From Neoechinorhynchus agilis (taxonomy: Eukaryota; Acanthocephala), in NCBI GenBank assembly GCA_051530055.1, contig CM121341.1, positions 3,782,001-3,846,000 on the forward strand: 64,000 nucleotides of DNA, given 5' to 3'. Positions 10,628-22,048 of this stretch are shown piece after piece (the stretch's first letter is position 1; each line of letters begins with the position of its first letter). The position numbers were made by a program, and so were the translations under genes. Under the pieces are notes generated by a model. It was not told where the DNA came from. It saw only the letters and a program-made list of their open reading frames with translations, and made no database searches.

Positions 10628-13261
10628 TCAGATTACTTTATACATTCTTTTTAATAGAAATTCCAATAGAATGTTCTTTTGCCTGACGAACTCAGGATCG
10701 TTAACTATCTTAGACGACAAAAGCACCGACGCTGCATGGCGAAAAAGACCCATTTCAACCAATCCCATCGCTAAAACCGGAACCACAGCACTGTGTTCAT
10801 CCGGATAATTAACAAGAACTTGTTTGCAACCAACTAGAAATTCCTCATAATATCCAGACCGCATATTAACCCTTAGAACGCCCAAAGCGCACAAAATCGA
10901 GTCATCGAAGTGCTTTTTATAAATCTGAAGGGCAAGCTCCAGATTATTTTGAATTTCTTGATAGATACCACGAATGAAATTCCATATTTCACCTGTATCA
11001 TCGAAAAAGTATCCATAAGAGTTTACGGCTTTCAATGCCAATTTGAACCTGGGACTTTTGGCAACATCACCAATATCTGTTCCCAAATACAAAGTCCTTT
11101 TGACTGATTCAGTAATGGATCTTATATACTTGATTGAGTATAAAGCATAGAATGGTATGTTTAGTCTATTACTAACATTAGCCGGATAAATCTCCTTATT
11201 CTTGGACAAAATGTGTTCAATCTTTTCAAGACTATCATTAAAATCATTGTCTCCAATGATTAAAGCCATGTCGCTTCTGACGAACATTTTAGCATATCGT
11301 GCGAATAAATCTCGAATCCTCGGGTATTTATCGCGCAATGAGTTGAAATGAGCGTAACCGAACAAACAAGCTCGTTGCCGATAGTTTAGGCGAAAACATT
11401 GGTTAAGTGCATAAATTATCAACCGATTGCATGGGTTTTGTTTTCTTTGTTTTTCTATAACCGCCAATAGATACCATGAAGCATAATTCTTACTGGAGTA
11501 GTTCAACGATAAAAAGCATGCCATCAAAGCTTTATTATAATCTTTCAATTCGAGATAAGCACGAGCAATTGACGTATAAATCGCGGAACTGGATTCGCTG
11601 CATTCGTTTAGAACTGATTCGACTTTTTCAATTGTTTCTAAAAGCTTCTCACGATATGTTGACTTTTTAGAAAGTCGATAAAGAACTGTAAGCACCAAAA
11701 TGTTCGCGTTCAACAGCGGAAGCGAATTTACGTCTCCAATAATAACTTCTTTTAGCATTAATTCGATTCTGTCAAGGTTGTAATTCGATTGTAACATTAA
11801 AACGATTTTACGGTATGTGCAATGAGCTCTGTTGAAACGAGTTAAATTGCTCGGTCCATACAAAGAATCGATTTGGTCGCAAACGTTAATCGCAACCTGG
11901 AATTCCTTGGCTCTTCGCAGTTCTACCAAGTATCGGCGCTGGCATAGATCACAACTCCTTGCGGAATCATATAGAATTTGTGTGAGAGAAACTCGATTAT
12001 GATCGGTTGCGTTTTCTAGATCTAAAATAAGTTTACGTTCAGCACGTAAATGACACTGGGGATTCAATAGAGCCGAAATATTTGCAGCGTTTCGATCATC
12101 CTGAGAAATATTCTTGTCCATTTTAAACCAATCACGACAGAGTTCAGCTCCACGGTTCAAGACTTCATTCAGAATTTTAACGGCTTCTTGGTAATGACTG
12201 GTTTGCGCAAGTGTTCGTGCCATACCCATCTGAGCAATTAAAGAATTAGGATTTCGTTTGAGCGCTTTTGAAAACATATCGTACGCTCGTCTTATAAGTA
12301 TTTGTCTGTCACTTTGATCAATAAAAACGTCATCAAGAGCAATAAAGCCAAGTAGACTTAAAGGTTCATGACTGAATTTCATTGAATTCTTGTAAGCTTC
12401 TATGATTTTAACTCGCATTTCACCCTTTTTAGAACTGAAGCGAGATCCCCACGCCATCATCCGGAGCTGATGAACACAAAGATCACTGCAATCTTCGACC
12501 GAATCATTGTCAAGAGTGCCTAGAAACAGTTTTACAAGATAATTTTGATACGGTGTCAGTTTTGCCTCAGGTAAAAACTGAAGAAGGAGTACTTTGAGAT
12601 GAACTAGAGACATAGCTTGACTGATTATTGCTTCAAACATTCCAAAACTGGACATATTAGCCACCGTGAGCAGGGTTGCTTTCCCGTCCAAGAGTTGAAT
12701 TCGTTCTTGATTTCGCTGGTATAACGGAATATCAAGTGGAGTTTGACTTTGGAAAAATTTTGCGCTGGTCACCATGTCTCTATCGAGACACTCATTCGTG
12801 ATGAGCACACAAACCAATGGATCCAGTGTTTTTGGATTCAATTGCGGGCACAAGTTTCCTGAGTTGAACAAAAACTTCACAGCTTTTTCATAGTCACATT
12901 GAGCCATAAACTTGTGATTAACGAGGGATTTTATGAAAGATACTTCGGATAGAATTTTACAGCAACATGAATCGTTCGCAAAGGCTATTGCATCCACTAA
13001 GACTTTTGAAACGATATTCAATTCAAGGCAAGCTCCACCTTGAAACCTCTGTTGATCTCGGATATAATCATGGATAAGGAAATGAACTACACGGGCAAGC
13101 AGTATTGAATATTTGTCCTTTTGAAATTTCCATATCATTGACAACATTTGTCTTGCTTTTGAATCCGCAGTGGTTGTGTATGGACCTAGAAACTTATTCA
13201 AGTTTCCTTCATTTTCAATGTGCATCATCAATTTCTGAATAACTTCCAAATCGCGAGACAT
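10628..13261 (-). CDS. Large TPR-repeat protein, single exon
   Basis: An intact 877-residue reading frame with no intron. I chose the ATG at 13261 (MSRDLEVIQKL); the frame is open for another 35 codons upstream to 13366. The middle and C-terminal two thirds are helical TPR-like repeats, for example AYDMFSKALKRNPNSLIAQM, AIYTSIARAYLELKDYNKAL and MGLVEMGLFRHAASVL. No signal peptide or membrane segment is visible. A CxxC pair (SCDLCQRRY) lies mid-protein. TPR arrays serve as protein-binding scaffolds, but I cannot place this one: APC/C, IFT or TTC-type assemblies are possibilities without support. It converges on the INPP4-like gene, with 193 bp between the stops. Confidence 0.85.
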   Translation of the reverse strand: MSRDLEVIQKLMMHIENEGNLNKFLGPYTTTADSKARQMLSMIWKFQKDKYSILLARVVHFLIHDYIRDQQRFQGGACLELNIVSKVLVDAIAFANDSCCCKILSEVSFIKSLVNHKFMAQCDYEKAVKFLFNSGNLCPQLNPKTLDPLVCVLITNECLDRDMVTSAKFFQSQTPLDIPLYQRNQERIQLLDGKATLLTVANMSSFGMFEAIISQAMSLVHLKVLLLQFLPEAKLTPYQNYLVKLFLGTLDNDSVEDCSDLCVHQLRMMAWGSRFSSKKGEMRVKIIEAYKNSMKFSHEPLSLLGFIALDDVFIDQSDRQILIRRAYDMFSKALKRNPNSLIAQMGMARTLAQTSHYQEAVKILNEVLNRGAELCRDWFKMDKNISQDDRNAANISALLNPQCHLRAERKLILDLENATDHNRVSLTQILYDSARSCDLCQRRYLVELRRAKEFQVAINVCDQIDSLYGPSNLTRFNRAHCTYRKIVLMLQSNYNLDRIELMLKEVIIGDVNSLPLLNANILVLTVLYRLSKKSTYREKLLETIEKVESVLNECSESSSAIYTSIARAYLELKDYNKALMACFLSLNYSSKNYASWYLLAVIEKQRKQNPCNRLIIYALNQCFRLNYRQRACLFGYAHFNSLRDKYPRIRDLFARYAKMFVRSDMALIIGDNDFNDSLEKIEHILSKNKEIYPANVSNRLNIPFYALYSIKYIRSITESVKRTLYLGTDIGDVAKSPRFKLALKAVNSYGYFFDDTGEIWNFIRGIYQEIQNNLELALQIYKKHFDDSILCALGVLRVNMRSGYYEEFLVGCKQVLVNYPDEHSAVVPVLAMGLVEMGLFRHAASVLLSSKIVNDPEFVRQKNILLEFLLKRMYKVI

Positions 13262-13366
13262 CTTTAATGGCGAAAAGTGAATTAACTTACTGATTTGACA
13301 AGGAAAAGGAGACGTGGAAGTCGATCTTTCAATAATAACCGCATCTTGGTAGAGAAAAGTCTTCAA

Positions 13367-14128
13367 TAAAGGATGAACTTAAAACAATCTTGTCCAAAAT
13401 TCAATTTAAAAATTAAAGAGCAATGTTCCTCGGTTTTTGGGGAATAAAAATATTTCGGATCGCTGGATAAGGAACTTCATCCTTTCGAGGCTACGATTGC
13501 CTTATAAGTCGGTTTGGAACCGTGAACATTACTAGGCAAAAAGGACACTGGCAAAAGTCTTCAACTGTGATCCAGAATCAATGGTTACAAAACGACGGAA
13601 CCCTACGGAATAGTAGTCCAGTGTCCGCTGCAAATTCGAGTCTCAGCGTCATCTCAGCTTCTAGTTTTTCTATGGACCATTAATATTTGTGGCCACCCAA
13701 GAGTTTTGGGAATTAATTTTCTCATTTTTTCTGGTGGAAATCAATACATTGAATAAAATTGATTTGACCCATTATTTAAGAACACATAGACGAAAAACCA
13801 CGACTAATCCGAAGTGATAAACGATAATGGCGATCGACGACTTATTTTGTTGTCTTTTGAAAATCGCATACCGCCTTAAAAATAAACATTCGTAAGTGCG
13901 AACCTAAACAAACAAACAACAATATACATAAAAGTAATTCCCACAAATGACGTCACCATTCTGGAAGAAATAGTTCCGTTTTGACCATTAAAGATTAATC
14001 AAAGAATTTGTAGATATTTGTTCATTTTTATTGATAATTGATCGAGATTTCTATTAACAGATCAATACAATAACTTGCAACGTTTCCTTCGGTAATTTTA
14101 AATACGCGGTATAAAAACGAAAGAAATA
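13367..14128. other. Intergenic upstream of the TPR gene
   Basis: AT-rich. The stretch 13925-13970 (cacaaatgacgtcaccattc) resembles the 3' flank of the hexapeptide-repeat gene at 2158-2205. I see no gene. Confidence 0.5.
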
Positions 14129-14480
14129 ATTGCAATCTATTTGTGGCCTTTTTAAAATGGTTGATGGTTTTTCATTGGGCATCAAAACAGGCAGAGTTTG
14201 CACATTCCGTACTCGTGATGAGGTGGTCAAGTGGACTAATGCCCGTGATCCCAGTTACGGATCAACTGGTCCGAATCCGTTACCGTCAATGACGCACAAC
14301 CAAAGGGGACGAAATACCTTGATGAAGGGAGTCCTGCCTTCAGGTGGTATCTGTGGATCCGGAGGAATTTACAAACTCATGACCGTGTGGTTCAGGATAT
14401 TAAGCGTGATTTAATGCGCTTCTCTGGATCAGATCGGTGGGCCGTGTGCCCAAGGAAAAATTATCAGCCATGAAAAAGGG
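14129..14480 (+). mobile_element. tRNA-derived SINE
   Basis: The head carries RNA polymerase III promoter boxes with tRNA spacing: A box TGGTCAAGTGG (about 14224) and B box GGTCCGAATCC (about 14270). The body that follows is shared, in reverse, with 19913-20250 and 20298-20516. The copy carries no protein. Confidence 0.75.
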
Positions 14481-14506
14481 CCACAAATGAACTTTTTTAA
14501 CCACTT

Positions 14507-14575
14507 AATTTGAATGTTTCACACTTTTAAAATTGAAGTGCTTCTAAATGATCGCGACTGAAAAGGACGCTCCGT
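14507..14575 (+). repeat. Decayed copy of the exon at 2662-2720
   Basis: The text aatgtttcacacttttaaaa and what follows matches the acceptor and start of the exon of the unidentified gene near 2.7 kb with several mismatches, and then diverges. It is a gene fragment. Confidence 0.7.
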
Positions 14576-14599
14576 AGACCATTCACTACTCCTCTAGTT

Positions 14600-15400
14600 T
14601 TGTTCCGATTTCGGTATAAACGCGGGGTAGATCCACTGGCTCTAATCTTATCTTTAAAACTAGCAATAATACATTCAGGGTTGATCACCCTCCTCGATCA
14701 TCGAATTCTTCGCTAATGGCGTCCCTAAAGGTGCCGGCTTGTCGCCACTTCTTTTCAATATGTTCTCCAACGAATTTAAACCTCTCTCGCCACATTCTAA
14801 ACTTTTATTATATGTCGACCACCAATCACAAAACCCACCTGAATTTCTCTGATTGCTTCGAAATTATCCCTTCATTATCCCGCAAGCCCACACCCTCTCC
14901 CGAGCTTCTAAATGACATCCTACGAGTCACCTCCCTAGGAATTCTTAGTGCCCATTTTCAATCAAATCTGAAATAGGACTCGCACATCACTCTCTCCCTC
15001 AAACGCAATGCCTTTAGAGTTTATCGCATCGAACGCCTCCCCCATTTAGGAGTCTCTTTGCCCGATTGCAACCTGTCCAAATTACAAATCCGTCGCCTTG
15101 AAACGTTTCATAGAACAGCCTCTAAAATTTGCGCGCCTTTATAGAATTTTCAAAAAAAACAAACAAAGCGCCTCTCAACCCTACCACCATAATTTTTACC
15201 ATACTCTCCATTCAGAACCTCGGATTTATTCGTATTAAACCAATACGTTTAAATTTATTTGTCTTTTTGAACTTACGAGCATAACACTCGTAATACCAAT
15301 TCATTTCGTCCTCCCTTGACCTCGCACCTCCCTATACCTACGCTCCTTTTTCCATGCGGCCCAATCTTCTCTCGGATATCATAACTTGAAATGATTCTGA
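14600..15400 (+). mobile_element. Jockey/CR1-type LINE fragment
   Basis: Fragments of the same family as 6925-8068: CGSTGSNLIFK-like and GVPKGAGLSPLLFN-like text near 14620-14760, the C-terminal RRLETFHRTASKIC near 15095, and the shared 3' end (ttttccatgcggcccaatct) near 15350. Heavily decayed. Confidence 0.7.
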
Positions 15401-16960
15401 GGAAAGACCAACCTTACAAGTTCTCCTGCAAACCATAACCAACAATTCCCACCAGAGCGGCCCTTCCAACTCGACCGGGTATTCCCACCCGGACGAACCC
15501 GTAATCCACTCATCTGAACCCAAGTATTTTTAGGACGCATATCTCAAAGCTAAAATTGATACAAACATCTATTTGAATAATTCATTTGAGATTTTGCCCT
15601 TAATCTTTGTTTTAAATCGATTTTTATGCCTTAAAAAGTAAACACGCATTTGAGGTTGCTATTCCCCTCACGAGTTACGCCAAAATCAAGACGAACCAAT
15701 TTATCGACATTTGCTTGCGAAATTTAAAATAATTTACTAAAAAGTATCGAGATTTTGGTCGTGACGTTATTCTTAAAAAGCAAATGATTAAGAACGCCGT
15801 ATATTTTGTAATTCAACTTTACCAATTTTACTCAACTGACTTAACAATACAAAATCTATTCAATTACCTTTAACGAACAATCTTGAAGTATTTATTCGTT
15901 TTCTCGTGTCATTATTTTTAAAATTTAAAGTCCTTAATAAGCGTGGACCATGAAAGTTTGACGTTTCGCTTCGTAAATTGCTCGCATATCGTAATTAATT
16001 AGTTTTTTTCCAGGTCCCATTAATTGAACAGCGAGGCATTGACGGTGGAACAGGACTTTGCAACTAGGACATTGAAAGCCATTCTAAACGTGCGGCGTAG
16101 ACGGAACTAAGATGTGTTGTGAAAAAAATAACTAGCGGGCCATTTAAAATTTTATCCTTAATACCAACTGTATTGTTTTCACAGTCTAAACCAACCTCAT
16201 TTATTTTACAGATTAGATAGCTAGGAATCGCCAAAGGAATCAGCGAAGTTATTAAAAGCATTTTCACTTCAAATAAAACTGTGCTAATTTTAAGTATTTT
16301 CGAACCTTAAAAATTCGCGGATATTAGCGTTTCAATGCGACTTACCTGGAATTAAAAAGGTTTAAAAAGTTGAAATTCAAACTTATCGTCTCCAACCGTT
16401 CATTTGAAAGTTCGATAGGAAAACAAAGGTTTATCTTAGCACCATTGCTTTATTTATAAAGCTTTTTGCATTATCACATTCCCACAAATTCTTTTTCTCA
16501 ATTCGAATTATTTTAATTTTATTATAAATTGCCGGGCGTTAAATATTTCAATAATTACATTGCAGTTTGTAATCTACCCAAATGTTTTACACTCCTTTAC
16601 AAAATGACTTGTGATTAATACTTTCAAACCTAGGGAAGATGCAAGTAAAAAGAACATTTCTAAATATATCAACTGGAATTATCAAGCATCGCCCAGACAA
16701 CAAAATAGTCTATTTTTTGAAGTAAAGAATAATTGAACTTAGTGCGAATGTTATTTCAGCATTCACTTTATTAAAGTATGCCAGTTATTTCTTTGTAAGT
16801 TATCCGAAATATATATTTATCAATTAATTCTTTAAAGTCACGACGAAATGATTCTCGCTTGAATACATAAAATCTTTCAGTTTTAACTCAATAACAAAAT
16901 TCTCAGCCGGCTCAAAGACAAAGAACTTTTTTGAAAGTATCGATACTTCAGTTAATACTC
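15401..16960. other. Intergenic, with one weak small-ORF candidate
   Basis: Mostly AT-rich and featureless. On the minus strand, 16267-16064 opens with MKMLLITSLIPLAIPSYLIC, which looks like a signal peptide, followed by a short segment. An acceptor-like cttag at about 16104 could join a second short exon, but I cannot settle a frame. I do not call a gene. Confidence 0.3.
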
Positions 16961-18889
16961 TTAGAGATCGTAAATTAGTTCAATACTTGTATTATACATT
17001 TTTATTGTTTGCAAAGATTGATGATCCTTGAAAGGTTTATTGTGAAATTGGCGTATCGGATTGCTGGAAATATTAAGAATTTTTAGACTTCTGAGATCGG
17101 ACAAGTGATGGGATGGAAATAGCGAGAATCCATTATTTGCCATACGAAGGTAAATGAGTCTATCAAGACCGTAAAATAAGTGAAAAACGTCAATATCTTT
17201 CAATTGATTATTGGCAAGGTCGAGCATTCTTAACAGGGGGGTATTTCTAAATGCCCGAGGAGCTATTTTCTCAATCCGATTAAACTGTAGACAAAGAAAT
17301 TCAAGAGTTTTCAAGTCTTCGAAATCGTCGTAATTGATTGCCGATATCTCATTGTTACTCAAATCGACTGAGAACGCATTACCACGGATAAAGAGTCGAA
17401 CATCTTGTATTCGGGTCAAGTTTTTTCCAGCAAGCGAAGTAAAATTTTCTGTATGATTATAGACTGTAATCACATCGTCTACACCAGCAGCTATTTGTAT
17501 CGGTTCAGGCATATATCTGGCAAGACCGCGTAACCCAAAATATGTATGCGTTCTGTTTCTAGGGTTATCGTATATTAGAACATTAAAGGGATTATTTTTT
17601 ACCAGACAATAATCGATCGTTTTGGAACCCAGTCGATGTACATCAATGCCTGTCATAGGGGTGTCTGATACGTCCAAGTACCGTAAATGTTTAACGTTTT
17701 TAAAAACGCCATCATCGAAAACATAAAGATTAGTATTTGCTAATATGAGTTTTTGAAGTAATTCGTTGTTTCGAAAAATTCCCGTCGGAAGCACGGTCAA
17801 ATCGGAATTTTGTCCGAGATTAAGTACTTCAAGTTTTTTCAGTGGAAAAAATGCATCCTTGTATATCCGCACGATTCCGTTCGATGACATGTCCAATTGG
17901 GTAACATTTGTCCACGAATCGAAGTAATTAGAGCGAATTATTCCTATACGATTTCTTTTTAGAATCAACGTTTCCGTCCGATTGTTTCCACGTGGTACTT
18001 CTCCAAGATTTGAGCCCAAAATCTTCACAACTTTGACTTTTGGCATTCTGGCTAGAATTGTTGAATTCAAACTGTGAGCGATTCCACCGTGTACAATAAA
18101 TTCCTCCATATTTTCGAATTGAAATTCCTCTTCAAACAATTTGTTTAAATCTGCTCGGTATGAAAATTCCAAGATTTTAAGATTCTCTTGTTTTGCTAAT
18201 TGACTCAAATTGATCTCATTTAAAGGATTAGCATCGATCCGTATATTTTCCAGTCTTCTAAAATTGAATTCATTGGTTAGCACGAATCGTTGGATTATAT
18301 TATCCGACAAATCCAAAAGCTTCAAACTTTTCATCTTCTCCACAACTTTGAGGCAATCATTACGCAAACCATTACCGGACAGTTGTAACGATTGAAGATT
18401 GTAAAGATCTACATGCATATTCAAACCCAATCGCCACAAATTATTTATACTCAAATCTAGATGGTTCAAATTGTCAAAACCTTCAAACGCATCATCTTCG
18501 ATATATCCAAATGCTGCATTTTGGATTTGAAGTCTTCTAGAATGCCTGAATTTATGTATAAGAGATTTCGTAATGGTAATACTCTCGTCTATATTCCTCC
18601 TGCAATATATCGATACGTCCGCGACGTTTGGAAGGATGTGATCATAACTGCTTACAATGTCGTAGAAAAAGGCAAATTTTATTTTGATTCGGCTGATTGA
18701 ACTGTTTCTTTCTATCTTATTCAAAACACTTGATAGTGAGTTGCTGGATCTAATTGTTGAGCTCACAATGTTCATTCCGTCGTATTTTGTGTATTGAAGC
18801 GACCATTCATTATGCACATCATTACTATAGCAAAGGTCGGATCCGTAGATTAGAAAGAGTAAAGCTTTCACGGTGGACAAAAATACCAT
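16961..18889 (-). CDS. Secreted leucine-rich-repeat protein
   Basis: A single 642-residue frame with no intron. It starts with a hydrophobic leader (MVFLSTVKALLFLIYGSDLC), so the product probably enters the secretory pathway. From about residue 130 to the end it is built of 23-25-residue leucine-rich repeats, for example LNHLDLSINNLWRLGL, LKLLDLSDNIIQRF, VTQLDMSSNGIVRIYKDAF, LEVLNLGQNSDLTVLPTGIF and LEFLCLQFNRIEKIAPRAF. Many N-x-S/T sites fit a secreted product. I see no transmembrane helix, TIR domain or clear Cys-rich cap, so it is not a Toll receptor as it stands. It could be an extracellular adhesion or recognition protein. The frame ends SIELIYDL close to a repeat, so a lost C-terminal part is possible. 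Confidence 0.85.
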   Translation of the reverse strand: MVFLSTVKALLFLIYGSDLCYSNDVHNEWSLQYTKYDGMNIVSSTIRSSNSLSSVLNKIERNSSISRIKIKFAFFYDIVSSYDHILPNVADVSIYCRRNIDESITITKSLIHKFRHSRRLQIQNAAFGYIEDDAFEGFDNLNHLDLSINNLWRLGLNMHVDLYNLQSLQLSGNGLRNDCLKVVEKMKSLKLLDLSDNIIQRFVLTNEFNFRRLENIRIDANPLNEINLSQLAKQENLKILEFSYRADLNKLFEEEFQFENMEEFIVHGGIAHSLNSTILARMPKVKVVKILGSNLGEVPRGNNRTETLILKRNRIGIIRSNYFDSWTNVTQLDMSSNGIVRIYKDAFFPLKKLEVLNLGQNSDLTVLPTGIFRNNELLQKLILANTNLYVFDDGVFKNVKHLRYLDVSDTPMTGIDVHRLGSKTIDYCLVKNNPFNVLIYDNPRNRTHTYFGLRGLARYMPEPIQIAAGVDDVITVYNHTENFTSLAGKNLTRIQDVRLFIRGNAFSVDLSNNEISAINYDDFEDLKTLEFLCLQFNRIEKIAPRAFRNTPLLRMLDLANNQLKDIDVFHLFYGLDRLIYLRMANNGFSLFPSHHLSDLRSLKILNISSNPIRQFHNKPFKDHQSLQTIKMYNTSIELIYDL

Positions 18890-19379
18890 CTAAGTTAGAG
18901 AGATCTAAAAAACTTTATGGTTTGCTTTTATATGCAAGGTGGATTTAAAGCGTCAAATTTGATGAATCACGTGAAAAAGCATTGCATCATTTCTTGTTGT
19001 AAATAAAAACTCAATTGAGTTTAGGCTTCTCTTTTGACAACGAAGACATTTCATGGTCCATTTAGATACCGCGAGGTTTTGTGATTTAGACCAACTACGA
19101 TGATCGCTATCCAGACGTTCAGTATACAATGAACTACGTTGAATATCTTTGAATAAGTCCAAACGCGATGATGCTTTCATATATCTGTCGCTTTCTTTAA
19201 AAAGAACCTAACATTTTAAACTTGACTGGAGATGAAAACTACAGGACCTAATTACGCCCCTTAAATTTGAAATAAACGGTTTATATCAAAGTTAATTCTA
19301 TAGGTCTACGCAACTCGCACAAGTTCGTCGTTAATCGAATTCGGCCCTAGATCGAAGAAGATGGATGATGGCGATTCAT

Positions 19380-19912
19380 TGAACAAACTCCACCCGAATT
19401 TCTCTAAATGCTTCGAAATTATCCTTTAATGACATCCTACGAGTTACCTTTCAAAGAACTCTGGGTCTCCGATTTCAATCAAACTTGAAATTGGACTCGA
19501 ACATCACTCTTTTCCTCAAGCTCAACATCTTTAAAATTTATCTCCTCAAACGCTACCGACATCTAGGAATCCCTTCACCCGATCTCTACAAATTTTACTT
19601 CTGCTTTATTTTGCTTTTCCTCACCTACGATTATGCCGTATTTTGCAACATTTCCAATCTCAAAACCGCCGTCTTGAAATTATTCATAAAAGAGAATCTA
19701 AAATTTGCGCAGCTGACTTTTCCGCCTCTCACCGAATGCTTTGATGCTATTTTCATAAAGCAATCAAAACGCCTCAAATCCTACCACAACAATTTTCACC
19801 ACATTTTATTCTCTTTTTCACATGATCACAACACTCGTAATCTCAATTCGTTTTGCCTACGCTCCTTTTTCCATGCTGCTAAATCTTCCCGGATATCATA
19901 ACTTGAAATTCG
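19380..19912 (+). mobile_element. Jockey/CR1-type LINE 3' fragment
   Basis: Nearly the same text as 7740-8068: the C-terminal tail with RRLEIIHKRESKIC (about 19665) and the shared 3' end. The upstream part holds a little more of the C-terminal region (LGLRFQSNLKLDSNITLFL, about 19460). It ends directly at the SINE copy. Confidence 0.8.
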
Positions 19913-20250
19913 AATGAAGATTGGCCAGCCGGTAACTTCTATCGATGTGTGGCCTATTATGACACGGCTGTTAATTTTTGGGCACACAGCCCACCGACCT
20001 GGTTCGGAGTAGTAATTCAATTAATCAATGCGCTGAACCATCCGGTACGAGTTTGTACATTCCTCCGGATCCTCAGATACCTCCAGGAGGCGGGACTCAT
20101 CAGTGAGTTTCCTCCCTTCAGCGGTATTTCGTCCCTTTTGGTTGTGCGTCATTGGCGGTAACGGATTCGAACAACTTGACCCTTAGTCGGGATCACGGGC
20201 ATTAGTTCACTTGACCACCTCGACACAACTACGGAATGTACAAACTCAGC
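19913..20250 (-). mobile_element. tRNA-derived SINE, complete copy
   Basis: Reverse-orientation copy of the SINE at 14129-14480. On the minus strand the head has A box TGGTCAAGTGAA and B box TGTTCGAATCC near 20165-20225. The body is almost identical to the next copy. Confidence 0.75.
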
Positions 20251-20297
20251 CAATTTTATATTTATTAATTCAAGGCCATTGAATTAGGATTTTTTTA

Positions 20298-20516
20298 TGA
20301 AGATTGGCCAGCCGGTAACTTATGTCGATGTGTGGCCTATTATGACACGGCTGTTAATTTTTGGGCACACAGCCCACCGACCTGGTTCGGAGTAGTAATT
20401 CAATTAATCAATGCACTGAACCATCCGGTACGAGTTAGTACATTCCTCCGGATCCTCAGATACCTCCAGGAGGCGGGACTCATCAGTGAGTTTCCTCCCT
20501 TCAGCGGTATTTAGCT
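20298..20516 (-). mobile_element. tRNA-derived SINE, headless copy
   Basis: Repeats 19915-20130 with about 98% identity but lacks the tRNA-like head, so it is truncated at the 5' end or arose by local duplication. Confidence 0.75.
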
Positions 20517-22048
20517 ACATTTAATTGCCTTCCAATAAATCGCAAGGAACGGCTTTCGTAGGAGTCTGCGAAATACTAACGAGGGTCCATCTTTTACAAG
20601 ACCAACAGAATGGAATTGGAAAATAACACTAAGAATAGACTCCATATTAGCAGATTTTGACCAGATTAAAAGCTGGATGATTATCCCAACGGTTATTACA
20701 TTTAGAATTTACTTTTTGATCACAACAAAAATTTCGTGTTCTCCTCAATAGTCGCCTTGCATTCAAAGGAAAAATTCCAAAAATGTGAACATCTCTCTTA
20801 AATGTTAAAAAAGGTAATCAAATGTCCATTCTGAAATCATTGGGAAACGGTTCCATGTGATTAATCACTCAAGGATTCAACTACATGAACTGTCGCCTAA
20901 AAGCGAATCGCAATTTGCTTCGAAAACTTAATTAAACTTTAACTATACGGATAATGAGCAACTCGAAACGTTATAACTAGCAACGCCAAAATATTTTACT
21001 TTCACCAGTCAAGAATATTTTTTTCGATGCTTATCAAACGGCAAAAGCTTAACAAAAAATTAATACAAAATTCATCATGCAACTCATTAACAGGTTAATG
21101 ATCGATTTTAATATCTGACTCGATTGCGGCAAATCTCAAAAATCGAAAAAAAATCATTTTTGTTGATGGGCACAAAGTTGAAGAGCAATACGTGAGATTG
21201 AACAACAAGAACGCCTCCCTGAACAATGAAATGAAGTCTTAAGATGAATTTAAAGCGTGAAAGCATTCTTGATTTCACTTTATAGTGATTTTATGCAGTG
21301 ATGAATGTTAAGAAAGAATAAATGCGAGTTCTTCATTGACGATAGGACGAAAAACGTTGATGAATCGATTCGCTTTGGTTTGGTTTTAGCTCCAGGGCTT
21401 AGAATAAATTATTGTGAGGGAAGCGGTGATGGGTAAAAAGATCAATAGCGATCGTAAGACGACTGTTTAATGATCATAAACGAGCTTTATTCTGGTGAAT
21501 GATATAATATTCGAACTTGCATTTTAGAATTCGTTTCAGTCCTCCCGAGTGTGCTTCGTGGTCTCTTTTCAACTCCATCAAATTTTTAATTTCTTTATAC
21601 TTTAATCAAGTACTCAAATCAACTAGGAATCGTAGTCATTTCTAACGCTTTGAAAATACACCACAAAGTCGCTGGTTGTCAAATTTAAAATTCCAAACCT
21701 CCTTCGGCACGATTATCAACATTTAGAGCAGAATTTTTCAACGGTTTACAGTGTTCGAAGCTTCTACTCTATAGCAAAAAAAATTAAGTCGATAATTTTG
21801 AGGTCACTGTTTCTCATCGAAATTTATTTCCCATTATCAATATAATTTTTTGGCCTTTAAAGCGAGTAAAAAATTTTGTGATCTAACGAAAACTTTGAAA
21901 AAAGTCGATAAAATATTAGAATATTTGGAACGTTTTCATTCGTTTACAAATTGATATCTACACAAAATTTGATTTTTTTTGAGCATAGAGCGCTCTATAA
22001 ACTGAGTCTTATTATGTTCCTCTTCCTTCTTGCAAGATCGAAAATTCG
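20517..22048. other. Intergenic, no feature seen
   Basis: AT-rich sequence of 1.5 kb with no supported coding exon or repeat. The proximal part should hold the promoter of the aspartyl-tRNA synthetase gene. Confidence 0.5.

Noticed and set aside
10628-13261. Naming the TPR protein as APC7 or IFT139
   Set aside because: Only generic TPR features are visible. The length and N-terminal sequence do not match either family well enough.
14215-14290. Possible functional tRNA gene
   Set aside because: It has A and B boxes but no consistent acceptor stem, and the same sequence recurs at 20.2 kb with a common body, so it is a SINE head.
16064-16267. Signal-peptide-like small ORF
   Set aside because: The second exon cannot be placed in a consistent phase, and the remaining peptide is too short to support a gene.
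18953-19180. 75-codon minus-strand frame beside the LRR gene
   Set aside because: No start context, repeat, motif or splice signal. Probably chance.
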